A DNA stretch of 64,000 nt from Lewinellaceae bacterium. GTDB taxonomy: Bacteria > Bacteroidota > Bacteroidia > Chitinophagales > Saprospiraceae. The stretch is from assembly GCA_020636405.1 (NCBI GenBank), contig JACJXW010000006.1:124001-188000 (forward strand), written 5' to 3'. A model generated the notes under the pieces. That model saw only the letters and a program-made list of their open reading frames with translations. It was not told the origin of the DNA and made no database searches. Of the stretch, positions 1-8,923 are shown piece after piece. Numbering within the stretch: the first letter of the stretch is position 1; each line of letters begins with the position of its first letter. Made by a program: the position numbers and the translations under genes.

Positions 1-2
1 AT

Positions 3-95
3 TGCACCGTCGGCCGGCAGATATTCGGCCCCTACCTGTTCAAGACGACCGACTTTAAGAAGGAACTGTGCGGGTATGTGGCTAAGTGGCGTTAG
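3..95 (+). CDS. 3' end of an unidentified gene (truncated by window edge)
   Basis: The first bases read as an open frame ending in TAG at 93-95. The last 30 residues are CTVGRQIFGPYLF then KTTDFKKELCGYVAKWR. The composition looks like a real protein C-terminus and the frame closes just before a palindromic element. I do not recognise the family. It converges on the hydrolase gene at 209-2377. Confidence 0.5.
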   Translation, partial: CTVGRQIFGPYLFKTTDFKKELCGYVAKWR

Positions 96-99
96 GGTA

Positions 100-204
100 A
101 TGGTACACTGATCGGTTGAGATCTGCCTGGATCGGTTAAAATTTTGTCTTGTGCTTCGCCGATCCTAAACGATCTTAATGAATGCTAACCGATCAGTGTA
201 CCAT
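100..204. repeat. 105-bp palindromic element with perfect 18-bp terminal inverted repeats
   Basis: ATGGTACACTGATCGGTT at 100-117 is perfectly inverted at 187-204. The pairing continues imperfectly inward, with GATCGGTT and CGATCxTAA motifs repeated inside. It fills the whole gap between two convergent genes, so it may act as a bidirectional terminator, or it may be a MITE-like insertion. No transposase is present. Confidence 0.75.
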
Positions 205-208
205 CCCA

Positions 209-2377
209 TCACTTCAGCACCTGCACCTCCATAAACGAGGCATGCGCTGTATCGTGGTAGATGCGGTGGGTAGCCTTCTGGAAGTCTTCCTCACTGCAGT
301 TGTAGATGTCCACGAACTTTTGCGGGTTGCGGTCTACCAGCGGGAACCAGGAGTTCTGCACCTGGATCATGATGCGGTGGCCTGCTTTGAAGGTGTGGGC
401 AATGTCGGGGATGACAAACCGTACCTGAGTCACTTCGTTTGGTTTGAATGGTTCGGGTTTTTCAAAACTATTGCGAAAGCGGCCGCGCATGATCTCGCCC
501 CTTACCATCATCTGGTAGCCCCCCATGGGTACATTTTTCTCATTCTCAGGGTAATCTTCCATCTTATCCGGAAAGACGTCGACCAGTTTGACGACATAGT
601 CGGCGTCGGTGCCGGTAGTACTCACATAGAGGTTGGCGATGAGCGGTCCGGTAAAGGTGACGTCCTCCTTCAGCACGGGGGTCTGGTATACCATCACATC
701 CGGGCGCCGGGCGGCGAAGCGCTGGTCGTCGGTCATGTATTCACGGGTGCGCTGCAGGTGGACGTCTTCCGTATAGGGAACCGGCTTCATGGGGTCGCTG
801 ACGTACTCATCGTAGCTGCTGCGGCCCCTGGGGGCTTCGAAGGAAAGGCCGCCGCCTGCCTGGAAGTAAAGCTTTTGGGGGGTGGCGTTCGCTGGTGGCC
901 AGGTATCGAAGCCCTGCCACTCGTTGGCGCCGGTGACGAAGATGGATGCCTCGGGAATGTCCATGCCGCCATCGCCATGCAGATAATATTTGAAGAACTG
1001 ATCCTCCAGCCCTTTATAGTGTTCAGTGGTATTGAAACCGTATTGGACATTGCCCAGCTTTTCGCCGTCGCCGGCGGCCCACTGGCCGTGGTACCAGGGG
1101 CCCATCACCAGGCGGTTTTGAGTGGAAGGCGGGTTTTGCGTTTCAATGGCCTTGTAAACAGCCAGAGGCCCGAAAGAGTCCTCAGCGTCGAACCAGCCGC
1201 CGACGGTCATCACTGCGGGAGTGATCTTTTTCAGGTGGGGCCTGGGGTTACGTGCTTTCCACCAGTCGTCGTAGTTGGGGTGGGCCATGAGGTCGTTCCA
1301 GAAAGCGATGGAATCGTGTAGGTAGAGCTTATTCAGGTTCTTGATGGGGCCGGCGTCGAGGAAGAACTGGTAGTTGTCTTTAACTGGCCAGTCGAACCGG
1401 GGGGCGCCTTCGGTCGTCGGCTCGGGGCGGGGCTTGCCAAAGCTGGAAAAGAAGGAGAAGGCGTCCATGACGAAAAAGGCCCCGTTGTGGTGGAAGTCAT
1501 CGCCGATGAACCAGTCGGTGACCGGCGCCTGGGGAGAGGCGGCCTTAAGGGCGGGGTGCGCTTCCGGCAGGGCCATTGTGGAGTAGAAACCGGGATAGGA
1601 GATGCCCAGGATGCCCACTTTGCCGTTGTTGTTGGGCAGGTTGCCGACCAGCCAGTCGATGCTGTCGAAGGTGTCGCTGTTGTCGTCCACCTGTTTGGGG
1701 CTGCGTTTGTTGGGAATGAAGGGGCGTACATTGACGTATTCTCCCTCGCTCATGTACTTGCCGCGTACGTCCTGTAGGACGAAGATGTAGCCGTCGTCCA
1801 TGAGGTGTTTGTAGAATTTCAGGCGGAAGGTATATTCCTCCTCCCCGTAAGGGCTGCAGCTGTAGGGCGTACGCCACATCAGGATGGGGTAGGAGCGGGT
1901 GGTGTCTCTGGGGTAATAGATAGAAGTGAAAAGCTTCGCTCCGTCCCGCATGGTGATGTACATTTCCTTCTTGGCGTAATTTTCCTGTATCCAGGCCATA
2001 TCTTCATCCGCTATACCGAGTTTCTCGCGGCCCAAGTTGAGCGGCATGCTCATTCCTCCCTGCGTAAAAGTGCCCTTCACTTCCGTGAAGCTCCGGTTCA
2101 CCTGTCCTTCGTATACGGCCTTTAGGTTAGGTACGGCGAAGCGCATGTCCGGTATTTCAAAAGAAAACTCTGGTACGGGCAGCCCATAGGCCTGTTGGTC
2201 GGGTCTGTCGAGGGTTGCCGTGTAGCCGTCGGCCCCTGACTCAACGTGCAGTACGAGTCGCAGTTTGACGCCCTGAATATCGAGCACCCCCTGCCATTCG
2301 CCGGTAATGTCCTGAGCGGTAAGCAGGAAGGGGAAAAGGAGGAGAATAGAGGACAGCCGGATCAGTTTGGCAGTCAT
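209..2377 (-). CDS. Secreted CocE/NonD (X-Pro dipeptidyl-peptidase S15) family hydrolase
   Basis: This 722-residue protein has an N-terminal signal peptide ending near LLTAQ. An extracellular beta-rich preamble of about 110 residues precedes the S15/CocE alpha/beta hydrolase fold. The nucleophile elbow GISYPG places the catalytic Ser at about 260. The acid is in GGWFDAED (about D397) and the His in GPWYH (about H430). A C-terminal jelly-roll X-Pro DPP domain follows. Family members cleave peptides after proline, or hydrolyse acyl esters and amides. The substrate cannot be read from sequence, but a periplasmic or secreted peptidase role is likely. The gene lies downstream of the DASS transporter on the same strand, with a 266-bp gap that should hold its own promoter. 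Confidence 0.88.
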   Translation of the reverse strand: MTAKLIRLSSILLLFPFLLTAQDITGEWQGVLDIQGVKLRLVLHVESGADGYTATLDRPDQQAYGLPVPEFSFEIPDMRFAVPNLKAVYEGQVNRSFTEVKGTFTQGGMSMPLNLGREKLGIADEDMAWIQENYAKKEMYITMRDGAKLFTSIYYPRDTTRSYPILMWRTPYSCSPYGEEEYTFRLKFYKHLMDDGYIFVLQDVRGKYMSEGEYVNVRPFIPNKRSPKQVDDNSDTFDSIDWLVGNLPNNNGKVGILGISYPGFYSTMALPEAHPALKAASPQAPVTDWFIGDDFHHNGAFFVMDAFSFFSSFGKPRPEPTTEGAPRFDWPVKDNYQFFLDAGPIKNLNKLYLHDSIAFWNDLMAHPNYDDWWKARNPRPHLKKITPAVMTVGGWFDAEDSFGPLAVYKAIETQNPPSTQNRLVMGPWYHGQWAAGDGEKLGNVQYGFNTTEHYKGLEDQFFKYYLHGDGGMDIPEASIFVTGANEWQGFDTWPPANATPQKLYFQAGGGLSFEAPRGRSSYDEYVSDPMKPVPYTEDVHLQRTREYMTDDQRFAARRPDVMVYQTPVLKEDVTFTGPLIANLYVSTTGTDADYVVKLVDVFPDKMEDYPENEKNVPMGGYQMMVRGEIMRGRFRNSFEKPEPFKPNEVTQVRFVIPDIAHTFKAGHRIMIQVQNSWFPLVDRNPQKFVDIYNCSEEDFQKATHRIYHDTAHASFMEVQVLK

Positions 2378-2643
2378 TTTTGAATCGTTTTGGTGAGGAA
2401 AATTTGGCTTAAATTCACAGTGTATTCAGCCCTGAACCGGATAAAGGTAGATATTTTCGGGGTACTCAGGTAGAGCGGCCAAAAGGAAAAGGGCGGACGC
2501 CTTCTCATTGGAACAAATGCAAAACATGGCCACAGCCTTTGCCCGGTGGCAGGCAGCCGTGCTATTCTTCAGGGCTGGCCGGGAAGCCTTCATGGGCTGA
2601 CATTTATCGTCAGCAGCGCCCGGCTTTCCGCTTTCCAACTTGT

Positions 2644-4056
2644 TCACCCCCCCATCCACAGTACCCAGGGCGTACACACCATATACACTACAAAATTGGC
2701 GATAGTGATCACGGCTCCCTGGCGGTACATTTCCTGCTGGTTGAGGTAGCCGCTGCCGGCGAACATGACGTTGGCGCTGGAGGCCTGGGGCGTCATGGCG
2801 GCGAAGTGGTTGGTGGCGAAGGCGAGCATATAGGCCATCAGGGCTACCGGCACCTGGGCGTTGACGCCCACTTCGAGAAAGACCCCGAACAGGGCCAGCA
2901 ACTGTGCCGTCTGGCTGACGAAGAGGTAGTGGATCAGCACGTAGATCAGGATCAGCAATACGTAGGCCTGTGGCCAGCTCAGCCCCTGCAGTTGCCCGGC
3001 GATCTGTTTGCCCAGGGTGGACATGAAGCCCAACTCGTTCAGGGCGCTGCTCATCACGTACATGATGGCGAACCAGATGAAGGTCTCCAGGGCGTCGCCC
3101 CCTTCCTCGCGCAGGCTCTTAATGCTGAAAATATCGAACAGCAGCATCACTGCCAGCCCCATAAAGGCAACGATGGCCATGCTGATGTGCAGCAGCCCGG
3201 CCAACCCCCACAGCAACACCATGCCCACAAAGGTGGCGGCCATGATCTTCTCCTTTCTGCTCAGCGCCCCCATCTGTTCCAGCGCTTCGGCGGCGGCCCG
3301 GGGGGCTTCCGGCGTTTCCTGCGCAGTGGGCGGGAACATCCGGTAGAGGAGGTAGGGCAAAACAACCATGGCCAGCAAAGAAGGCACAGAACTGACCAGC
3401 AGCCAGTGGACAAAATCCATACGCACGCCATATTGCGCGCCCATTCCGGCGGCTATGGGGTTGGCGGCCATGGCGGTCAGCCACAGCGCGGAAGACACCG
3501 TAAGGCTGGCGATGCTTACCATCATCAGGTAACTGCCTGAGCGGCGACGCGTTTCCTCGTCGGGGTTGGAGCCGGTGTCCAGGCAGAGGGACAGAACAAT
3601 CGGGTACAGAACGCCGGAGCGGGCCGTGTTGCTGGGAATGGCAGGCCCCAGCAGAGCATCGGTGGCTACGATACAATAACCCAGGTTGAGGGTGGAATGG
3701 CCGAAGCGGCGGATCAGCAGGAAGGCGATGCGCTTACCCAGTCCCGAAGCGACGACACCCTTGGAAACCAGAAAGGCGGAGAGAATAAGCAGCATGAAGT
3801 CTTCCGAGAAACCGGAAAAGGCCTTCTCTGTGGTCATCACACCGGCAAGGACGGCGAAGATCATGGCCAGTAAAGAGGCCGTGAAAATGGACAAGGCGTC
3901 GAGCAGTACCGCCAGGATGGCCGTTATGAAGATGGTGAACAGCTGCCAGGCGTCCGGGCTCAGCCCCCACGGGATGGGGGTGAACCAGATGAGTGCGCCC
4001 ACCAGCAATACCAGCGCCCGGCGGGCCCAGCGGTTTTTCCAAAGCTTTTGGATCAA
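2644..4056 (-). CDS. DASS/SLC13 family sodium:anion (dicarboxylate) symporter
   Basis: This 470-residue integral membrane protein has about 11-12 hydrophobic segments. The first-half signature AIPSNTARSG contains the SNT motif that binds sodium and carboxylate in DASS transporters. The equivalent second-half site reads TPQASSANVMFAG. DASS proteins move succinate, malate, 2-oxoglutarate, citrate or sulfate across the inner membrane. The plain SNT form and overall character resemble the bacterial/plastid 2-oxoglutarate-malate group, but the substrate is not certain. No in-frame ATG exists between the upstream stop and the first membrane helix, so the start appears to be TTG at 4056. A palindromic element begins only 38 bp upstream and may have replaced the original 5' end. 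Confidence 0.85.
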   Translation of the reverse strand: MIQKLWKNRWARRALVLLVGALIWFTPIPWGLSPDAWQLFTIFITAILAVLLDALSIFTASLLAMIFAVLAGVMTTEKAFSGFSEDFMLLILSAFLVSKGVVASGLGKRIAFLLIRRFGHSTLNLGYCIVATDALLGPAIPSNTARSGVLYPIVLSLCLDTGSNPDEETRRRSGSYLMMVSIASLTVSSALWLTAMAANPIAAGMGAQYGVRMDFVHWLLVSSVPSLLAMVVLPYLLYRMFPPTAQETPEAPRAAAEALEQMGALSRKEKIMAATFVGMVLLWGLAGLLHISMAIVAFMGLAVMLLFDIFSIKSLREEGGDALETFIWFAIMYVMSSALNELGFMSTLGKQIAGQLQGLSWPQAYVLLILIYVLIHYLFVSQTAQLLALFGVFLEVGVNAQVPVALMAYMLAFATNHFAAMTPQASSANVMFAGSGYLNQQEMYRQGAVITIANFVVYMVCTPWVLWMGG

Positions 4057-4093
4057 GGCGTATTGGGCTTTTGTTTGCCCTAAAGGTAGTAAA

Positions 4094-4265
4094 TCTCAGA
4101 AGCTGTTTGAATTTGGCTTTTGGAATTTGTTGCAGGTTATTTTTTCGCCAATCGAGGCACGCCCGGAACCTGATAGCCATAGCTATCAAGGTGAGGACTG
4201 AACGAAGAGTGGCGGAAAAATAGCCATAACAAAACCAAAGTGTCAAATTCAAACAGCTTCTCAGG
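4094..4265. mobile_element. MITE-like element with long imperfect terminal inverted repeats
   Basis: AGAAGCTGTTTGAATTTG at 4098-4115 is perfectly inverted at 4244-4261. The complementarity continues inward imperfectly for about 50 bp (GTTATTTTTTCGCC against GGCGGAAAAATAGC). The centre holds a small palindrome around TGATAGCCATAGCTATCA. No coding sequence lies inside. It sits between the DUF302 gene and the TTG start of the DASS transporter. A near-identical solo end occurs at 49683-49705. Confidence 0.72.
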
Positions 4266-4275
4266 AGAGTTGGGC

Positions 4276-4662
4276 CTATAACTCTTCCACCAACTCCCGC
4301 AGCCGGGCGCGTACATTGTGGGCAATATTACCCAGGTCCTGGTTTTCCACAGCCGACATGGATGCCGCGGGGTCTACGGCGGCTACTTCTACGCTGCCTT
4401 CATCGACCTGCTGAATGATGATGTTGCAGGGCAGCATGGTGCCGATCTTGTCTTCCGACTGCAGGGCCTGGTAGGCGAAATGGGGATTGCAGGCGCCCAG
4501 GATGAGGTAGGGCCGGAAATCTTCTGCCAGCTTTTCCTTAAAGGTTTTTTGAATATCGATCTCACTGATGACGCCGAAACCGTACTTCTTAAGGGCGGCC
4601 CGGACCTGGCTGGCCACTCCCTGTACGTCGCCCTCGATGGTTTTGCTGAAATAGTATACCAT
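4276..4662 (-). CDS. DUF302 domain protein
   Basis: This 128-residue soluble protein has no signal peptide. It matches the DUF302 pattern of an N-terminal YYFSKTI strand, a middle segment with YLILGACNPHFAYQAL, and a hydrophobic strand containing the LPCNIIIQQ motif. DUF302 folds as a small alpha/beta sandwich. It often accompanies heavy-metal or redox functions, but no activity is established. The start ATG at 4662 faces the divergent pgi gene across about 144 bp, which must contain both promoters. Confidence 0.85.
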   Translation of the reverse strand: MVYYFSKTIEGDVQGVASQVRAALKKYGFGVISEIDIQKTFKEKLAEDFRPYLILGACNPHFAYQALQSEDKIGTMLPCNIIIQQVDEGSVEVAAVDPAASMSAVENQDLGNIAHNVRARLRELVEEL

Positions 4663-4806
4663 GTTGTTGGTTTTTGAATGGTAAAAAGCTCTTCTTCTTA
4701 AACGTTTGGCAACGGGGCAAAGATCGATGCTGAACTTTTCCTCACCCCTTTACGCTGAATTCACAAATTAGCCGGATATTTGCCCCTCCACAAAACAACA
4801 AAGGAC

Positions 4807-6459
4807 ATGCTCAACCGACAGAACCCGACCCAAACCAAAGCCTGGAGAAAACTCGACGCCCACTACCAGTTCCTGAAGGAGCGACATATGAAGGAGCTCT
4901 TCGCTGAAGACCCCGAACGCTTTGAAAAGTTTTCCCTGAAATTCGAGGATATCCTGTTCGACTATTCCAAAAACCGGATCACCAAAGAGACCATGGACCT
5001 GCTGCTGGGCCTGGCGGAAGAGTGCGGCGTCCGCGAAAGCATCAAAAAGATGTTTTCCGGGGAAAAGATCAACGAGACGGAAGGCCGGGCAGTGTTGCAC
5101 GTGGCCCTGCGCAACCGCACCCAGGTGCCGATCAAGGTAGATGGAAAGGATGTGATGCCGGAAGTGAACGCCGTGTTGAAGCAAATGGAGTCCTTTTCCA
5201 ATAAGATCGTCTCCGGCAAGTGGAAGGGCTATACCGGCAAGCGCATCACCGACATCGTCAATATCGGCATCGGCGGCTCTGACCTGGGGCCGGTAATGGT
5301 CACCGAAGCACTGCGCCCTTACTGGCAGCCGGGAATGAACGTACACTTTGTCTCCAATGTAGATGGCACCCACATCGCCGAGACCCTGAAGCGGGTGAAC
5401 CCGGAGACGGCATTGTTCATCATAGCCTCCAAAACCTTTACCACCCAGGAGACCATGACCAACGCACACACTGCCCGCCGCTGGTTCCTGGAGCACGCTA
5501 AGGACGAAAGCCATATTGCGAAGCATTTCGTGGCGGCCTCCACCAACCAGGAGGGCGTAGCGAAGTTTGGTATTGACCCTAAAAATAGGTTCGAATTCTG
5601 GGACTGGGTCGGCGGCCGCTATTCCCTCACTTCCGCTATCGGCCTGCCCATCGCCTGCACCATCGGCTTTGGCAACTTCCGCCAGCTGTTGGAGGGCTTC
5701 GACGTGATGGACATCCACTTCCGGGATACGGCGCTCAACCGCAATATTCCCGTCCTGCTGGCCCTCATCGGTATCTGGTACAACAATTTCTTCGGCGCCG
5801 AGTCAGAGGCCATCCTGCCCTACGACCAGTACATGCACCGCTTCCCGGCCTACTTCCAGCAGGGTAACATGGAGAGCAACGGCAAGTACGTGGGCCGCGA
5901 CGGGAAAAAGGTGGGCTACCAGACCGGCCCGATCATCTGGGGCGAACCGGGCACCAACGGCCAGCATGCTTTCTACCAACTCATCCACCAGGGTACCAAA
6001 CTGATCCCCTGCGATTTTATCGCTCCTGCCGTCAGCCACAACCCTATCGGCGACCACCACCCCAAGCTGCTGTCCAACTTCTTCGCCCAGACGGAAGCCC
6101 TGATGATGGGCAAAACCCCGGAAGAGGTCCGCGCCGAGCTGGAAAAGGAGGGCAAAACTGCCGAAGAGATAGAATGGCTGCTGCCCTTCAAGGTCTTCGA
6201 AGGCAACCGCCCGACGAATTCCATCCTGCTGCAAAAGCTGACCCCGCGCGCCCTGGGCACCTTGATCGCTCTCTACGAACACAAAATATTCGTGCAGGGC
6301 GTTATCTGGAATATTTTCAGCTTCGACCAGTGGGGCGTCGAATTGGGTAAACAGTTGGCCAAAAAGATACTGCCGGAACTGGAAGGGGATGGCAAGGTGA
6401 AAAACCACGATTCTTCCACCAATGGGTTAATTAACGCCTACAAGCAGATGCGGAAGTAG
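4807..6459 (+). CDS. pgi: Glucose-6-phosphate isomerase
   Basis: The 550-residue product interconverts glucose-6-phosphate and fructose-6-phosphate in the cytoplasm. It carries the GIGGSDLGP phosphate-binding signature, the SKTFTTQET loop, the GGRYSLTSAIGLP signature, the AVSHNPIGDHHP segment and the FDQWGVELGK C-terminal signature. Its length equals the E. coli-type enzyme (549 residues). I chose the ATG at 4807 because MLNRQNPTQTKAW aligns with the usual N-terminus MKNINPTQTxAW. The frame is open further upstream but starts only with TTG. A hairpin after the stop probably ends the transcript. Confidence 0.97.
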   Translation: MLNRQNPTQTKAWRKLDAHYQFLKERHMKELFAEDPERFEKFSLKFEDILFDYSKNRITKETMDLLLGLAEECGVRESIKKMFSGEKINETEGRAVLHVALRNRTQVPIKVDGKDVMPEVNAVLKQMESFSNKIVSGKWKGYTGKRITDIVNIGIGGSDLGPVMVTEALRPYWQPGMNVHFVSNVDGTHIAETLKRVNPETALFIIASKTFTTQETMTNAHTARRWFLEHAKDESHIAKHFVAASTNQEGVAKFGIDPKNRFEFWDWVGGRYSLTSAIGLPIACTIGFGNFRQLLEGFDVMDIHFRDTALNRNIPVLLALIGIWYNNFFGAESEAILPYDQYMHRFPAYFQQGNMESNGKYVGRDGKKVGYQTGPIIWGEPGTNGQHAFYQLIHQGTKLIPCDFIAPAVSHNPIGDHHPKLLSNFFAQTEALMMGKTPEEVRAELEKEGKTAEEIEWLLPFKVFEGNRPTNSILLQKLTPRALGTLIALYEHKIFVQGVIWNIFSFDQWGVELGKQLAKKILPELEGDGKVKNHDSSTNGLINAYKQMRK

Positions 6460-6474
6460 CCTGGAACGTCCTGT

Positions 6475-6505
6475 GTCAAGTGACAACTTCGAGTTGTCGC
6501 TTGAC
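6475..6505 (+). terminator. Stem-loop terminator after pgi
   Basis: GTCAAGTGACAACT (6475-6488) pairs with AGTTGTCGCTTGAC (6492-6505) around a TCG loop with one mismatch, followed by TTTATA. It begins 15 bp past the pgi stop. Confidence 0.7.
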
Positions 6506-6645
6506 TTTATAGGCAGCACTGATAATCCATTTTTTACGAAAACTTACTGCCCCCCGACGATTACTCATTCTTTCAGCAATTAAGCGGCCGGCCTTGCATT
6601 TTTGGGTTGACAATAAGTCATTAACCAACCTGAAAAGCAAGGCGC

Positions 6646-7632
6646 ATGAAAAAGTATTTCGTCCTTCTCCTTCTGGCAGCCCTCTTCACCGTTGCCTGTA
6701 ATAAAGAAAAAACTCAAGTCCCCGGGCAGGCCATTGTTTACCACGACCAGGTAGCTCCGCTTACCTTCACCAAAATCCGCCTGGGAGACGGCGTGCCATT
6801 GGCACTGGACATTTCCTTCCGATGGAAAGTTGTGGAGCCCCAAGCTTTCTTCCGCCAATTTCCTACTGAAGAACACTTCACTCAGGGCATCCTCCTGCCC
6901 CGGGCAACGGAGATCCTGCGCCGCGTTTCCAATAATTATGAAAGTGTGGACTCCGTCTTTTTCACCCAGCGCGAGCGATACATTGCGCAATTGAAAGCCG
7001 CCCTTCTGGAAGAAGCAAGCGAACCGGGCGTGCTGATGAAAGAGGTGATCCTTTCCAACATCATTTTCCCCGCCACCTTTACTCAGGCAATGGAAAAAAC
7101 CGGCCTGCGCCAGCAGGAACTGACCCGCATCGAACAGCAGAACGCTATTGACATTGCCGCTGCTGATGCAGAACGAAAAAAGGCCAGAGCCGACGGCCAG
7201 GTGGCCATCGCCCAGGCCGAAGCGGAAGGCAGGTTGCAGGACATCAAGGCCCAAACCGAAAAGAGCCGCCGCCAGAGTGAACTGGCCAAAGCGGAAACCG
7301 AAGCGCAGATCACTAAACGAAAGGCAGAGGGAGAAGCGGAAAAGCAACGCCTGCTGGCTAAAGCCGACCTGGAGAAACAGCGGGGCCTCAAACAACTCGA
7401 ACTGGAAAAAGAACGCGAACGCATGCAGATCGAACTGGAACGACAGGAAGAAGTGGCTCGGGTAGATTTCGAAAACCAACTGGAACTGGCCCGCCTTTGT
7501 CAGGATAATCCTACCTACGCTTCCTTCCTGGTCAACCGGGAGCTGGCCTCCAAAGTGGAGATCGCGGTGCTGCCGGCAGGCAACGACGTGGGGGTGCTGG
7601 GTGGTTTCCTCAAGGGAGGACTGAAGGATTGA
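6646..7632 (+). CDS. SPFH/band 7 (prohibitin-like) lipoprotein
   Basis: This 328-residue protein has a lipoprotein signal with lipobox FTVAC (Cys18). An SPFH-type beta domain occupies roughly residues 35-160 (VPLALDISFRWKVVEPQAFF, then RYIAQLKAALLEEA). A long Ala/Glu/Lys/Arg coiled coil follows at about 165-285, and a short Gly-rich C-terminus ends in GGFLKGGLKD. Band 7 proteins oligomerise into rings that organise membrane microdomains or regulate proteases such as FtsH. Being lipid-anchored rather than having a transmembrane helix is less usual and places it on the periplasmic side, at the inner or outer membrane. It appears to be a single-gene unit after pgi. Confidence 0.85.
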   Translation: MKKYFVLLLLAALFTVACNKEKTQVPGQAIVYHDQVAPLTFTKIRLGDGVPLALDISFRWKVVEPQAFFRQFPTEEHFTQGILLPRATEILRRVSNNYESVDSVFFTQRERYIAQLKAALLEEASEPGVLMKEVILSNIIFPATFTQAMEKTGLRQQELTRIEQQNAIDIAAADAERKKARADGQVAIAQAEAEGRLQDIKAQTEKSRRQSELAKAETEAQITKRKAEGEAEKQRLLAKADLEKQRGLKQLELEKERERMQIELERQEEVARVDFENQLELARLCQDNPTYASFLVNRELASKVEIAVLPAGNDVGVLGGFLKGGLKD

Positions 7633-7701
7633 TGGTTGAATTGTTCTGGTTCTTTGGCAACTGGGGTAAATAGAATTTGCGACGTTTGATGTGCGATGTA
7701 T

Positions 7702-7776
7702 GACTTTTGATGTGCCCGACCATGTGCTGCACAACGTTGGATGCCATACGCACGTCCAAATCGAAAATCAAAAGTC
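7702..7776. repeat. Imperfect inverted repeat in the SPFH-SH3 intergenic gap
   Basis: GACTTTTGAT at 7702-7711 is inverted as ATCAAAAGTC at 7767-7776, within a run of related GATGTGCGATG and AAATCAAAAATC words. It probably forms a hairpin that ends the SPFH transcript. Similar TTTGATYTTTGAC words occur near 63600. Confidence 0.45.
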
Positions 7777-7845
7777 GCATATCAAAAATCAAAAATTGAC
7801 TTCCGATATCATATCGCAATTTCAAAACATAAAAAACATATCACC

Positions 7846-8778
7846 ATGAAAACGCTCCAAAATATCCTTCTCCTCCTTGGCGCCCTTATAACTGCCGCTT
7901 CAACCCTCATCGCACAACCCGCTCTCTCTGATACCCTGTATGTGGCGGCTTCCGCGCTCAACTTGCGGGAGCAGCCGCATGCCAACGCTGCCATCCTGGC
8001 GGTGGTGGAATATGGAGAGGCGATCAATTTACTGGAGACAAGCGCTCATGAAACCAGTGGTTACAATGGAGAATGGGTGGAGGTTAAATACGGCGCTTAT
8101 AGCGGCTATATGAATAGCGATTACCTCACCACCGGCTACGAGCTGCTGATGCCCTGGGGCGCGGCGCCCGCCCGCCTGCCCAACCTGAACTGGTACGCCG
8201 TATTCAGTACCGACAACGGAGATAGCCTCCGGCGGGTAGAACTGCAGGTCGAAGAAGACCCCGAACTGGGGAACTTTGTAACCATCAACGGCCCTAACCG
8301 CTATGAGGCCTTCCTGATCATCGGATCCATCGATCCCCTTCCCGAAGGTTTGGTGAGCAGCAACCCGGATCTGTGCCCGCAAACGGAGGCGCTCTACCCG
8401 GGGATATCCCGCCCGGTCAACTGGATGGACCCTACTGCCTCTCAACAATACCAGCTCAACGTGTTCGGTACCTACACCACCAGCCCGGAAGGCTATTCCA
8501 TGTACCTGGACTACTGGATACAAGCCTCTTGCTACTCGTTCGCTACCCATTCTTCCTGTGATCAGGTTATCTTTTCCGTACCGGAAGAGCAGGCCCTCTG
8601 GGAGCCCGTTTATCTCCTCTGGGAAGGCGACCTCAACCAGGACGGCTGGCCGGATTTCATCCTGATGAACGGACAATCGGAGTACTCCGGCGTTTATCAC
8701 CTGTACCTTGGCCAGGAGCCGGAAGAGGGAAAGGTGGTGCGTAAAGTGGCGAGCGTTGAAGAGTGGGATGGGTGTTGA
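7846..8778 (+). CDS. Secreted protein with N-terminal bacterial SH3 domain
   Basis: The product is 310 residues from ATG 7846, chosen because it begins a clean signal peptide (MKTLQNILLLLGAL to IAQP). Residues about 27-90 form an SH3b-like fold (YVAASALNLREQPHANAAIL, then GEWVEVKYGAYSGYMNSDYL). SH3b domains usually bind cell-wall peptides or polysaccharide. The remaining 200 residues contain four cysteines and an EF-hand-like DLNQDGWPDF loop near the C-terminus, as in FG-GAP/VCBS-type calcium loops. I do not recognise the second domain. Secretion is to periplasm or outside, with no T9SS signal visible. It is followed by a gap and the convergent LytTR gene. Confidence 0.7.
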   Translation: MKTLQNILLLLGALITAASTLIAQPALSDTLYVAASALNLREQPHANAAILAVVEYGEAINLLETSAHETSGYNGEWVEVKYGAYSGYMNSDYLTTGYELLMPWGAAPARLPNLNWYAVFSTDNGDSLRRVELQVEEDPELGNFVTINGPNRYEAFLIIGSIDPLPEGLVSSNPDLCPQTEALYPGISRPVNWMDPTASQQYQLNVFGTYTTSPEGYSMYLDYWIQASCYSFATHSSCDQVIFSVPEEQALWEPVYLLWEGDLNQDGWPDFILMNGQSEYSGVYHLYLGQEPEEGKVVRKVASVEEWDGC

Positions 8779-8923
8779 TAGAAAGTGTAAACGTGGATAA
8801 GACAAATCAATGTTTAGCCTTGAAATACAATATTCAATGTATAAGCGTTTTAATCACTCAATCACCCATTCAGCCCTTTGGGAGAGTTTCCGGAGTGTCC
8901 TCACCAATAAACCGATACCCCCT

